From NCBI GenBank assembly GCA_030549955.1, contig JAUQQI010000040.1, positions 10,985 through 16,456 of the forward strand: a DNA stretch of 5,472 nucleotides, read 5' to 3'. A model generated the notes under the pieces. That model did not search any database. It was not told the origin of the DNA and was given only the letters and a program-made list of their open reading frames with translations. Each line of letters begins with the position of its first letter. Positions within the stretch are counted from its first letter, which is position 1. The stretch is from Chloroflexota bacterium (GTDB lineage Bacteria; Chloroflexota; Dehalococcoidia; JAUQQI01). Shown here one piece after another: positions 1 to 5,472 of the stretch. The position numbers and the translations under genes were made by a program.

Positions 1-2
1 GC

Positions 3-206
3 GGGCCCGGCGGCGGGGCCCGCCCGGCGTCAACCTGGGTTCCCGGCGAGTATCTGACAGACCCCCATGAAATCGGCCTGCCGCCCGGAATCCGACTCGA
101 GACCCTGACCATGCGGGTCATCCTCTACGATGAGGCTACGGGTCGGCGGGTACCGGTCAACGGGCCTGGTGGGACCGGCGACGCCGCCGAATTTGCTTTA
201 AGATGA
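3..206 (+). CDS. C-terminal end of a GT-C type membrane glycosyltransferase-like protein (partial, 5' end outside window)
   Basis: An open frame runs in from the left edge and ends at TGA 204-206, giving the last 67 residues. The visible part is not membrane-like. It contains a short pattern, W-V-P-G-E followed by a D-P-H-E-I-x-L-P strand and then V-I-L-Y-D-E-x-T-G-R-R-V-P-V. The same order of motifs (W-E-P-G-D, D-R-R-E-I-R-L-P, V-G-L-Y-T-P-E-G-I-R) occurs at the C-terminus of the protein encoded next, at about 2245-2370. The two therefore look like paralogues sharing a beta-rich C-terminal domain that follows a membrane glycosyltransferase core in this family. The catalytic core lies outside the window, so the function is inferred from the similarity and from the neighbour. 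The stop overlaps the next start codon (ATGA), which implies co-transcription and probably translational coupling. It could instead be a stand-alone protein carrying only this domain. Confidence 0.7.
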   Translation, partial: GPGGGARPASTWVPGEYLTDPHEIGLPPGIRLETLTMRVILYDEATGRRVPVNGPGGTGDAAEFALR

Positions 207-535
207 GGCCGATGGGCCTTCGGACCATTGTGTTCCCGGCCGCCGCCACGGTTGTATTCCTGATTCTCGGGGCAATCTATGCCGTCGCTGTCCCCCTCTT
301 CGAGGCCCCCGATGAGCGAAATCATATTGGCCTTATCGCCTACCTGGCCGAAACCGGTTCCTGGCCGCGGCAGCAGCCCGGGATTGTCACCGCCTGGCAC
401 CAGGAAGGCAGTCAGCCGCCCCTTTATTACGGCGTCCTTGCCGGCCTCACCGGGCTTTTCGGCTGGCCAGACGGCGGACCGGCGGCTTCGGCACCCTTTT
501 GCCGCCGAACCCCTTTGCCAGGCCCGGCGACCTGA
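203..535 (+). CDS. GT-C family (GT39/ArnT-like) membrane glycosyltransferase, N-terminal piece of a frameshifted gene
   Basis: The ATG at 203 overlaps the preceding stop, and the frame closes at TGA 533-535 after 110 codons. Residues about 8-30 form a hydrophobic membrane segment. They are followed by E-A-P-D-E-R-N-H (34-41), the position where GT-C enzymes carry the catalytic acidic residue in the first external loop. H-Q-E-G-S-Q-P-P-L-Y-Y (66-76) is a second hallmark of this group. Family members transfer a sugar from a polyprenyl-phosphate donor to a lipid or protein acceptor on the outer face of the membrane; the substrate cannot be read here. The sequence is family-like to about residue 98 (near 495), then becomes an Arg/Pro-rich, unrelated tail (C-R-R-T-P-L-P-G-P-A-T). 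The expected continuation is in the frame used by the next entry. This is therefore the 5' part of one broken gene covering 203-2421, not an independent small protein. Confidence 0.75.
   Translation: MRPMGLRTIVFPAAATVVFLILGAIYAVAVPLFEAPDERNHIGLIAYLAETGSWPRQQPGIVTAWHQEGSQPPLYYGVLAGLTGLFGWPDGGPAASAPFCRRTPLPGPAT
494..508 (+). other. frameshift junction inside the glycosyltransferase gene
   Basis: Upstream of this stretch the family-like protein is read in the frame of position 203. Downstream, from the N-P-F-A-R-P-G-D motif onward, it is read in the frame of position 499. The two are joined by adding one base (or removing two). The junction contains CCCTTTTG (494-501). One extra T here would give P-F-L-P-P-N-P-F, a smooth join, and 203-2421 would become exactly 740 codons including the stop. 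The zero-frame codons are CCC TTT TGC, which do not form the X-XXY-YYZ arrangement needed for ordinary -1 ribosomal slippage. An indel or base-calling error is therefore more likely than programmed recoding. Confidence 0.75.
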
Positions 536-2421
536 CCTCGGACGTTAACAAAAACGTGGCCCTCCACGGTCCAGGCGAGGCCTTCCCCTGGCAGGGTCCG
601 GCCCTCAGCGCCCACATCTGGCGGTTTATCTCGGTGGTCCTTGCGGCCGCGACGGTACCGGCCGTTTACGGCCTGGGCCGCACGCTTTTTCCCCACCGAC
701 CGGACTGGGCGGCCGGCGCCACCCTGCTGGTCGTGTTTAACCCGGCCTTTGTCTTCAATATGGCCAGGGTGAGCAACGACGCCCTGGTTGTTCCCCTGAC
801 AACCTGGGGCCTCTGGCTTCTGGCCCGGACCTGGAAGGTCAAGGGCTGGCCAGGCAGCATGTTCGGTCTAGCCGGGGTCTTTGCCGGCCTGGCCGCCCTG
901 GCCAAGCTGAGCGGCCTTGTTCTCCTTCCCCTCGGCCTGACCGTCCTGCTCGCCCGGGCCGCCCGGGACCGTCAGCCTTTAAAGGAGCTTGGTGTTTGCC
1001 TCAGCTTGTTTGTCGCCCCGGCGGTCCTTCTTGCGGGCTGGTGGTTCTGGCGCAACCTCGGGCTTTATGGGGACCCGACCGGCCTGAACGTCATGGTCGA
1101 GGTCGCCGGTCCCCGCCAGGGAAGCCCGGACCTTCTGGGCGAGGCCCGGGGCACCGTCTGGTCGTACTGGGTCCTCTTCGGGTGGATGAATATCGGGCCC
1201 GACCCGGCGGTTCTTCACGCCGTCGAAGGACTGACAGTTCTGGGGTTGGTCGGCGCCGCCGGCCTCACGACGGGAGTTCTGACCCGGCGTGACCCGGACA
1301 CTCTTAGTCGCCTCGTCGGCCTGTGGGCGTGCCTGGGCCTTGAAGCGGGCGCCTTCATCCGCTGGACCGCCCTCACCCCGGCATCCGACGGACGCCTCCT
1401 TTACCCGGCAGCAGCACCGATTGCCCTGCTCCTCTGGGCCGGCTGGAATACCCTGACCGCCCGCTGGCGGCTCATCCGGCCGATCCCCTGGCTCCTGGTC
1501 GGCGGCCTCGGGATCCTGACTTTCGTCGCACCTTTCCGGTATATCCTGCCGGCCTACGCCGGTCCCCAGCCGGTCCTCCAGATCCCGGCCGCTGCCCGGC
1601 CGGTCAACGCGACCTTCGGAGACCGGCTCCGCCTGCTGGCCTACGAGCCGGGCAAGGCCGAACCCGGCGAGCCCCTGCGGGTGAGCCTTTACTGGGAGTG
1701 CCTCGGGCCGACAGCCGAGCCCTGGGCCCTCTTTATCCACCAGGTCGGGGATGCGGCCGGCGCAACGGTGCCGAACCTCGATACCTTCCCCGGCCGCGGC
1801 ATGATGTCGACTACCGACTGTGTGGCCGGCTACCGGTTTGCCGACCGCTACACCCTGCCCGTTAACGGGATTCCTGAGGGGGCGGCCGTCGTCAGGCTTC
1901 GGGTCGGGTTCCGGGTTCCGCCGGTCGGGGGTGACCCTGTCCCGGTGACCGGACCTTCGGGCGAGCCTCTGGAAGCCCTGATTATCGAGGCCGGGAAGGT
2001 CCGGGGACGGGGCGGGGTGGTGGGTGGCAGCCTGGGACCGGCCATCGGGCCCCTCCGGCTCCTGACCGCCAGCATGCCTGACCGGGTCCAAGGGGGGCGG
2101 ACTCTCACCGTTACCACCGTCTGGGAGGTCCTCAGGCCGACGGGGGAAGACTGGCGTATCTTCGTTCACCTCGGCGACCCGGACCGCCCGCCCCGGGCCC
2201 AGTCGGACGGCCCACCGGCCGCCGGAAACTTCCCGGCCCGCTGGTGGGAGCCGGGAGACACCTTCATCGACCGGCGGGAGATTCGCCTTCCGTCTGACCT
2301 GTCGCCGGGCCGCTACCCGGTAACTGTCGGCCTCTACACCCCTGAAGGCATCCGGGCAACCGTCCAGGCCTCGGGTCTGACCTATCTCCCTCTGGGCGAG
2401 GTTGAAGTTTCCGGAAATTGA
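499..2421 (+). CDS. GT-C family (GT39/ArnT-like) membrane glycosyltransferase, main piece with two C-terminal beta-rich domains (frameshifted gene)
   Basis: This frame is open to TGA 2419-2421. The nominal TTG at 499 is only the first possible codon after the frame change. There is no good ribosome site, and the true start is ATG 203. In numbering of the restored ~739-residue protein, residues to about 455 form a multi-spanning membrane core, with roughly nine to eleven segments counting the N-terminal piece. Family-type motifs include N-P-F-A-R-P-G-D, D-V-N-K-N, F-N-M-A-R-V-S-N-D-A-L, A-L-A-K-L-S-G-L, W-W-F-W-R-N-L-G-L-Y-G-D and D-G-R-L-L-Y-P-A. Two related soluble domains follow, at about 465-585 and 614-737. 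Each begins with an L-x-V-x-x-x-W-E strand, then W-x-x-F-I/V-H and a W-x-PG or equivalent turn, ending in V-G-F/L-Y-like strands. They probably sit outside the cell and bind acceptor or glycan; that is inference. The predicted role is polyprenyl-phosphate-sugar-dependent glycosylation at the cell surface. Absence of stops over 640 codons argues that the break is recent or artefactual. Confidence 0.8.
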   Translation: MPPNPFARPGDLTSDVNKNVALHGPGEAFPWQGPALSAHIWRFISVVLAAATVPAVYGLGRTLFPHRPDWAAGATLLVVFNPAFVFNMARVSNDALVVPLTTWGLWLLARTWKVKGWPGSMFGLAGVFAGLAALAKLSGLVLLPLGLTVLLARAARDRQPLKELGVCLSLFVAPAVLLAGWWFWRNLGLYGDPTGLNVMVEVAGPRQGSPDLLGEARGTVWSYWVLFGWMNIGPDPAVLHAVEGLTVLGLVGAAGLTTGVLTRRDPDTLSRLVGLWACLGLEAGAFIRWTALTPASDGRLLYPAAAPIALLLWAGWNTLTARWRLIRPIPWLLVGGLGILTFVAPFRYILPAYAGPQPVLQIPAAARPVNATFGDRLRLLAYEPGKAEPGEPLRVSLYWECLGPTAEPWALFIHQVGDAAGATVPNLDTFPGRGMMSTTDCVAGYRFADRYTLPVNGIPEGAAVVRLRVGFRVPPVGGDPVPVTGPSGEPLEALIIEAGKVRGRGGVVGGSLGPAIGPLRLLTASMPDRVQGGRTLTVTTVWEVLRPTGEDWRIFVHLGDPDRPPRAQSDGPPAAGNFPARWWEPGDTFIDRREIRLPSDLSPGRYPVTVGLYTPEGIRATVQASGLTYLPLGEVEVSGN

Positions 2422-2446
2422 CAGGGCCGCCCGGCCGTTGTAACCT
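2418..2446 (+). promoter_or_regulatory. candidate sigma70-type promoter for dnaX-ybaB-recR-recO
   Basis: A perfect TTGACA at 2418-2423 is followed by a 17-base spacer and TAACCT at 2441-2446, which fits the TAnnnT -10 form. The -35 box overlaps the stop codon of the upstream gene (TGA 2419-2421). Transcription would start near 2452-2454, giving a leader of only about 5 bases before ATG 2458 or about 11 before TTG 2464. This is a motif reading only. Exact hexamer and spacing are a good match for a GC-rich region, but transcription from the upstream genes is not excluded. Confidence 0.45.
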
Positions 2447-2457
2447 GTAGGTGCGGG

Positions 2458-4059
2458 ATGGTCTTGTCACAACCCCTTTACCGCCGCTGGCGCTCACAAA
2501 CCTTCGCCGAAGTAGTCGGCCAGGACCACGTGACCCGGACCCTGCGCAACAGCGTCCGCTCCGGCCGCATCCACCATGCCTATCTGTTCGCCGGCCCGAG
2601 GGGGACCGGCAAGACGTCGACCGGCCGTATCCTGGCCAAGGCTGTCAACTGCCTGGACCTGAGTTCCGATGGTGAGCCGTGCAACCGGTGCGCGGTCTGC
2701 GTCGAGATGAACGAAGGCCGGTCCATGGACCTCATCGAAATCGACGCCGCCAGCAACCGCAAGATCGAGCACATCCGGGATCTGCGGGAGGCGGTCAGGC
2801 TGGCCCCGGTCACCGCCCGCTACAAGGTCTACATCATCGATGAGGTCCACATGCTCACCACCGAAGCGGCAAATGCCCTCCTTAAAACCCTTGAGGAGCC
2901 GCCCCCCCAGGTGGTCTTCGTCCTGGCCACGACCGAGCTCCACCGGGTCCCGGCCACGATTGCGTCCCGGTGTCAGCGGTTTCTCTTCCGCCGGATCCCG
3001 CCGGCGGCGGCCCGGGCCCGGCTCGAAACGATCTGCCGGGCTGAGGGCATCGAAATCGCTTCTCAGACCCTTGACCTTATTGTCAACCTTTCGGGGGGCA
3101 GCCTCCGGGACGCCGAAAATCTCCTTGACCAGCTGGTCGCCCACTTCGGCACGGCCATTGACCACGAGGCCGCCCGGCAACTCCTCGGCTACGTGGAAGA
3201 CAGCCGGGCGCTGGAGGTCGTTCAGGCCGTCTTTGCCGGAGATATCTCCCACGCCCTCCGACTGGTGAACGCCGTCCGGGAGGACGGCTACGACCTGCGC
3301 CAGTTCAACCGGGAAATTATCGGCCACTTGCGGTCGATGCTGCTGCTGACCTACGGCCTTGATGACGAGGTGGAAGCCGGCCCGTCAACCGTCGAGGCCC
3401 TCCGGCCCCTGGCCCGGGCCGCCGATCCCCAGACCCTGACAGCCCTGATCCGGGCGTTCAATGCTGTCAACTTCGGGACCGACCCGGGCTGGCCCCTGCC
3501 CCTCGAGCTAGCTATTGTCGAAGTCGGCCGGCTCCTCGGCCCCGCGGCCCGGGCTACGCCACCTACCCAGTCGGCCGCTGGGCCGCCGACCGACGGGACG
3601 GGGTCGGCTGAGCCGCCCAGGGCTCCCCGGGCCGTCCCGGTGGCGGCGGAGGTTTCACCGCCGGCTGAACCGACGGTAACGATGCCGGAACCGCCGGTCC
3701 CCCCGCCTGCTCGGGAGCTTCCGCCCGACTTCAAAGGCCAGCTTGCCGAAGCCCTTAAGGCCCGGGGGAGTGACGGCCGGAAGGTCGCCGGGCTCCTTGA
3801 ATGGTGTGATGGGGTGGAAACTGATGGCGACCGGCTGGTCTTTGTCTTTTCGAACCGGCTTTTCCGCGACAAGGCTGCCGACCCCCTCAGCCGGCGGGTC
3901 CTCGACCAGGCGGTCCGCAAGCTTACGGGCCGCCGGGTTGAGCTGGAGTTCCAAGTCGGAACCGAGGACCGGGCGGCCCGGCTCGAACGGGCGCGCGCTG
4001 ACCCGGTGGTCCGGGTCCTGGAAGAAGAGTTCGGAGGCGAGGTGCTAGACGTAAGATGA
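2458..4059 (+). CDS. dnaX: DNA polymerase III subunit gamma/tau (clamp loader ATPase)
   Basis: This 533-residue protein is the ATPase subunit of the clamp loader, which opens and places the sliding clamp on primed DNA. The N-terminus S-Q-P-L-Y-R-R-W-R is diagnostic. Walker A is G-P-R-G-T-G-K-T-S (46-54). The zinc site is C65, C75, C78, C81 with the usual C-x9-C-xx-C-xx-C spacing. Walker B is Y-I-I-D-E-V-H (D128, E129). Sensor 1 is L-A-T-T-E (156-160), the arginine-finger SRC motif is 170-172, and the sensor 2 Arg is R217 in G-G-S-L-R-D-A-E-N. Residues about 245-360 form the helical collar domain, 362-423 a Pro/Ala-rich linker, and 424-533 a short C-terminal domain ending in a D-P-V-V...F-G-G-E-V-L-D-V-R motif. 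I chose ATG 2458, with AGGTG at 2449-2453 four bases upstream. TTG 2464 would give the more typical M-S-Q-P-L-Y start and cannot be excluded. No slippery heptamer or long A/T run is evident, so a separate gamma form is not predicted. Confidence 0.97.
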   Translation: MVLSQPLYRRWRSQTFAEVVGQDHVTRTLRNSVRSGRIHHAYLFAGPRGTGKTSTGRILAKAVNCLDLSSDGEPCNRCAVCVEMNEGRSMDLIEIDAASNRKIEHIRDLREAVRLAPVTARYKVYIIDEVHMLTTEAANALLKTLEEPPPQVVFVLATTELHRVPATIASRCQRFLFRRIPPAAARARLETICRAEGIEIASQTLDLIVNLSGGSLRDAENLLDQLVAHFGTAIDHEAARQLLGYVEDSRALEVVQAVFAGDISHALRLVNAVREDGYDLRQFNREIIGHLRSMLLLTYGLDDEVEAGPSTVEALRPLARAADPQTLTALIRAFNAVNFGTDPGWPLPLELAIVEVGRLLGPAARATPPTQSAAGPPTDGTGSAEPPRAPRAVPVAAEVSPPAEPTVTMPEPPVPPPARELPPDFKGQLAEALKARGSDGRKVAGLLEWCDGVETDGDRLVFVFSNRLFRDKAADPLSRRVLDQAVRKLTGRRVELEFQVGTEDRAARLERARADPVVRVLEEEFGGEVLDVR

Positions 4060-4071
4060 CCGGGGGGAAGC

Positions 4072-4395
4072 ATGTTTGACCCGAAACTTTTAAAAAAGGC
4101 CCAGCAGGAGGCCCTTAAACTTCAGGAACGCCTTAAAAAGGCCCAGGAACAGCTCGCTCAGGAAGAAGTCGAGGCGACGGCCGGGGGCGGGGCGGTCCGG
4201 GTCGTGATAACCGGCGACCTCAAGGTAAAATCTATACGGATCGACCCCGATATCGTCGACCCGGCCGACGTCGAGGGCCTGGAAGACCTGATTCTGGCCG
4301 CGGTTAACCAGGCCATTGAAAAGGCCCAGGCCCTGGCGGCCGAACGGATCGGGGCCGCAACCGGGAACCTAAAGATTCCAGGGTTGGGGTTCTGA
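4072..4395 (+). CDS. ybaB: YbaB/EbfC family nucleoid-associated DNA-binding protein
   Basis: This 107-residue protein has the normal family length and the usual place between dnaX and recR. Family members form dimers that bind DNA and help organise the nucleoid, and their exact role in repair is unsettled. Residues about 6-32 form a charged amphipathic helix (L-L-K-K-A-Q-Q-E-A-L-K-L-Q-E-R-L-K-K-A-Q). The central sheet includes A-G-G-G-A-V-R-V-V-I-T-G and L-K-V-K-S-I-R-I-D-P, and a C-terminal helix contains L-I-L-A-A-V-N-Q-A-I-E-K-A-Q. The end, I-P-G-L-G-F, is the characteristic Gly-rich tail. The start ATG follows a strong purine-rich site, GGGGGGAAG (4062-4070), and lies 12 bases after the dnaX stop. 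In the first helix the 12-base string AAAAAGGCCCAG occurs twice (4093-4104 and 4135-4146), exactly 14 codons or two heptads apart. The helix uses several A-rich Lys codons, unlike the GC-rich surroundings. Confidence 0.95.
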   Translation: MFDPKLLKKAQQEALKLQERLKKAQEQLAQEEVEATAGGGAVRVVITGDLKVKSIRIDPDIVDPADVEGLEDLILAAVNQAIEKAQALAAERIGAATGNLKIPGLGF

Positions 4396-5010
4396 GTGGA
4401 CCTGAGCACCGTTCCCGTCGCTGAGCCGGTTAACCGGCTCATTGCCGAGCTCGAAAAACTGCCCGGTGTCGGGCCGAAAACTGCCCAGCGGCTGACTTAC
4501 TACATTCTCCGCCAGCCCGAATCCGAAGTCCGGAGTCTGGCCCAGGCCCTTCTGGACGTAAAGACGAGGGTCCGCTTCTGCACGGAATGCTTCAACATCT
4601 CCGAGGATGACCTCTGTCCCATTTGCCGCTCGCCTGACCGGGACCGCTCGGTTATCTGCGTAATGGAGGAGCCCCTGCACGTCCTGGCCCTGGAGCGGAC
4701 CGGCCGGTACCGGGGCCTCTACCACGTCCTGCACGGCGTTATCTCGCCCCTCAACGGTATCCTGCCGGAAAACCTCAGAATTAACGAGCTGGTCGAGCGG
4801 GTTAAGCGGGACGCCGTCCGGGAAGTTATCCTGGCGACAAATCCGAACCTGGAAGGGGATACGACGGCCAGCTATATTTTTAAGCTGCTTGCCCCCCTCG
4901 GCGTGAAGGTCAGCCGCCTCGCCCGGGGCCTGCCGTCCGGCGGCGAGCTCGACTATGCCGACGAGCGCACCATGGTCGAAGCCCTTGATGGCCGCCGTCC
5001 CCTTAACTAA
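4396..5010 (+). CDS. recR: recombination mediator protein RecR
   Basis: This 204-residue protein has the usual RecR length. RecR forms a ring that works with RecO (and RecF) to load RecA on single-stranded gaps coated with SSB. The helix-hairpin-helix is L-P-G-V-G-P-K-T-A-Q-R-L (22-33). The zinc finger is C62, C65, C74, C77. The Toprim domain starts at about residue 84, with V-I-C-V-M-E-E-P (E91 the conserved acid) and T-N-P-N-L-E-G-D-T-T-A (148-158). The C-terminal motif A-R-G-L-P-S-G-G-E-L-D-Y-A-D-E (176-190) closes the domain. The GTG start at 4396 directly abuts the ybaB stop (TGAGTG, 4393-4398). A GGTTGGGG stretch at 4382-4389 inside ybaB can act as the ribosome site, so translation is probably coupled to ybaB. 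No key residue is missing. Confidence 0.97.
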   Translation: MDLSTVPVAEPVNRLIAELEKLPGVGPKTAQRLTYYILRQPESEVRSLAQALLDVKTRVRFCTECFNISEDDLCPICRSPDRDRSVICVMEEPLHVLALERTGRYRGLYHVLHGVISPLNGILPENLRINELVERVKRDAVREVILATNPNLEGDTTASYIFKLLAPLGVKVSRLARGLPSGGELDYADERTMVEALDGRRPLN

Positions 5011-5022
5011 ATTGCCGGACTG

Positions 5023-5472
5023 ATGCCCCGCTTCCGCGTCTACCACACCGAAGGGGTCATCCTGCGCCGGGCTGATCTGGGTGAGGCTGACCGGGTCGTT
5101 GTCGTCTTCACCCCGGGCCGGGGCAAGGTTGAAACCATCGCCAGGGGCGTCCGCCGCATAACCAGCCGCCGGGCCGGCCACCTGGAGCCATTGACCCGGG
5201 CCCGCCTGCTCCTTGCTGAGGGTCGCCAGCTCGATGTGATTACCCAGGCCGAGGCCCTCGACCTCTTTCCAAACGTCAGGGCCGACCTGGAACGGACAGC
5301 CGCCGGGTTTTACCTGGCCGAGCTCGTCGACCGGTTCACCGAGCCCCAGCAGTCAAACGTCAGCCTTTACCGGCACCTGGTGGAGGGTCTGGAGCTTCTC
5401 GACCAGGGCCACGACCCGGACCTGGTCCGGCGTTATTTCGAGCTGCGCCTGCTCGATGCCGCCGGTTTCAGG
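5023..5472 (+). CDS. recO: DNA repair protein RecO, N-terminal part (runs off the right edge)
   Basis: An open frame starts at ATG 5023, 12 bases after the recR stop, and continues to the last base, giving 150 residues with no stop. The start F-R-V-Y-H-T-E-G-V-I-L-R-R-A-D-L-G-E-A-D-R-V-V fits the RecO OB-fold entry. It is followed by F-T-P-G-R-G-K-V-E-T-I-A-R-G-V-R-R, then G-H-L-E-P-L-T-R-A-R-L-L-L at about residues 52-64. From about residue 85 the helical domain begins (T-A-A-G-F-Y-L-A-E-L-V-D-R-F-T), ending at E-L-R-L-L-D-A-A-G-F-R. RecO binds single-stranded DNA, SSB and RecR and promotes strand annealing and RecA loading. The usual cysteine-rich zinc motif, if present, lies beyond the window. 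About 100 residues are missing compared with the common 240-260. The ribosome site is weak (GCCGGA at 5014-5019), so coupling to recR is likely. Confidence 0.93.
   Translation, partial: MPRFRVYHTEGVILRRADLGEADRVVVVFTPGRGKVETIARGVRRITSRRAGHLEPLTRARLLLAEGRQLDVITQAEALDLFPNVRADLERTAAGFYLAELVDRFTEPQQSNVSLYRHLVEGLELLDQGHDPDLVRRYFELRLLDAAGFR

Noticed and set aside
494..501. CCCTTTTG as a programmed -1 ribosomal frameshift site.
   Set aside because: In the zero frame the codons are CCC TTT TGC. Slipping back one base gives ACC and CTT, with first-position mismatches, so tandem slippage is not supported.
979..2169. Long minus-strand open frame (396 codons) opposite the glycosyltransferase gene.
   Set aside because: It is rich in Pro, Gly, Arg and Asp with no domain pattern. 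It mirrors a well-supported + strand membrane protein and is the usual by-product of GC-rich codon use.
2425..2436. Inverted repeat GGCCG-CC-CGGCC between the glycosyltransferase and dnaX genes, a possible terminator.
   Set aside because: The loop would be only two bases (or the stem only four pairs), no T run follows, and the element lies inside the spacer of the candidate promoter.
2451..2675. GTG-initiated 74-codon frame overlapping the start of dnaX.
   Set aside because: It runs in a different frame through the conserved DnaX N-terminus and gives a Pro/Arg-rich product with no features.
2494..3327. Minus-strand open frame (277 codons) opposite dnaX.
   Set aside because: The + strand carries an unmistakable DnaX ATPase core across the whole stretch, and the reverse translation shows no recognisable motif.
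4369..5181. Minus-strand open frame (270 codons) opposite recR and the recO start.
   Set aside because: Both + strand proteins are strongly recognisable, and the antisense frame spans two separate genes without its own start signals or motifs.
1..5472. Search by eye for CRISPR repeats, insertion-sequence ends, tRNA genes or a new defence system.
   Set aside because: Nearly every base is taken up by recognisable coding sequence. Gaps are 36 bases or less, and no spaced direct repeats, terminal inverted repeats or tRNA-like arms were seen.

Overview
This is a GC-rich bacterial window whose genes all lie on the + strand. It joins the tail of a cell-envelope glycosyltransferase region to a compact DNA replication and recombination-repair cluster, in the order GT-C glycosyltransferase C-terminus (partial), a second GT-C glycosyltransferase (frameshifted), dnaX, ybaB/ebfC, recR, recO (partial at the right edge). 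The style of the glycosyltransferases (a multi-spanning GT-C core followed by tandem beta-rich C-terminal domains with W-x-PG and VGLY motifs), the GC-rich codon use and the RecO/RecR sequence style suggest a member of the Chloroflexota or a neighbouring high-GC lineage. This is inference from remembered family style, not from a search.

Region 1-2421 holds two consecutive glycosyltransferase genes. Only the last 67 codons of the first are visible. Its stop overlaps the start of the second (ATGA, 203-206). Its tail resembles the C-terminal end of the second protein, so the two are probably tandem paralogues. The second gene (203-2421) would encode about 739 residues if one base were restored. 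As given, the reading frame breaks at about 494-508, splitting it into an N-terminal piece (first membrane segment and the P-D-E-x-x-H loop) and a long C-terminal piece (remaining membrane core plus two beta-rich domains). The cause could be a sequencing or assembly error in a C/T run or a recent mutation. No classical -1 slippery heptamer lies in the required frame.

Region 2418-2457 holds a good candidate promoter for the downstream cluster: a perfect TTGACA, a 17-base spacer and TAACCT, with the -35 box overlapping the glycosyltransferase stop codon.

Region 2458-5472 is a tight cluster with gaps of 12, 0 and 12 bases. DnaX (clamp-loader tau/gamma subunit) is followed by a YbaB/EbfC nucleoid-associated protein, RecR and the first 150 residues of RecO. 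RecR and RecO together load RecA at gaps, so the cluster links replisome loading to gap repair. I see no mobile element, CRISPR array, tRNA, rRNA or convincing terminator, no intergenic stretch longer than about 40 bases, and no evidence of a new defence or metabolic system.
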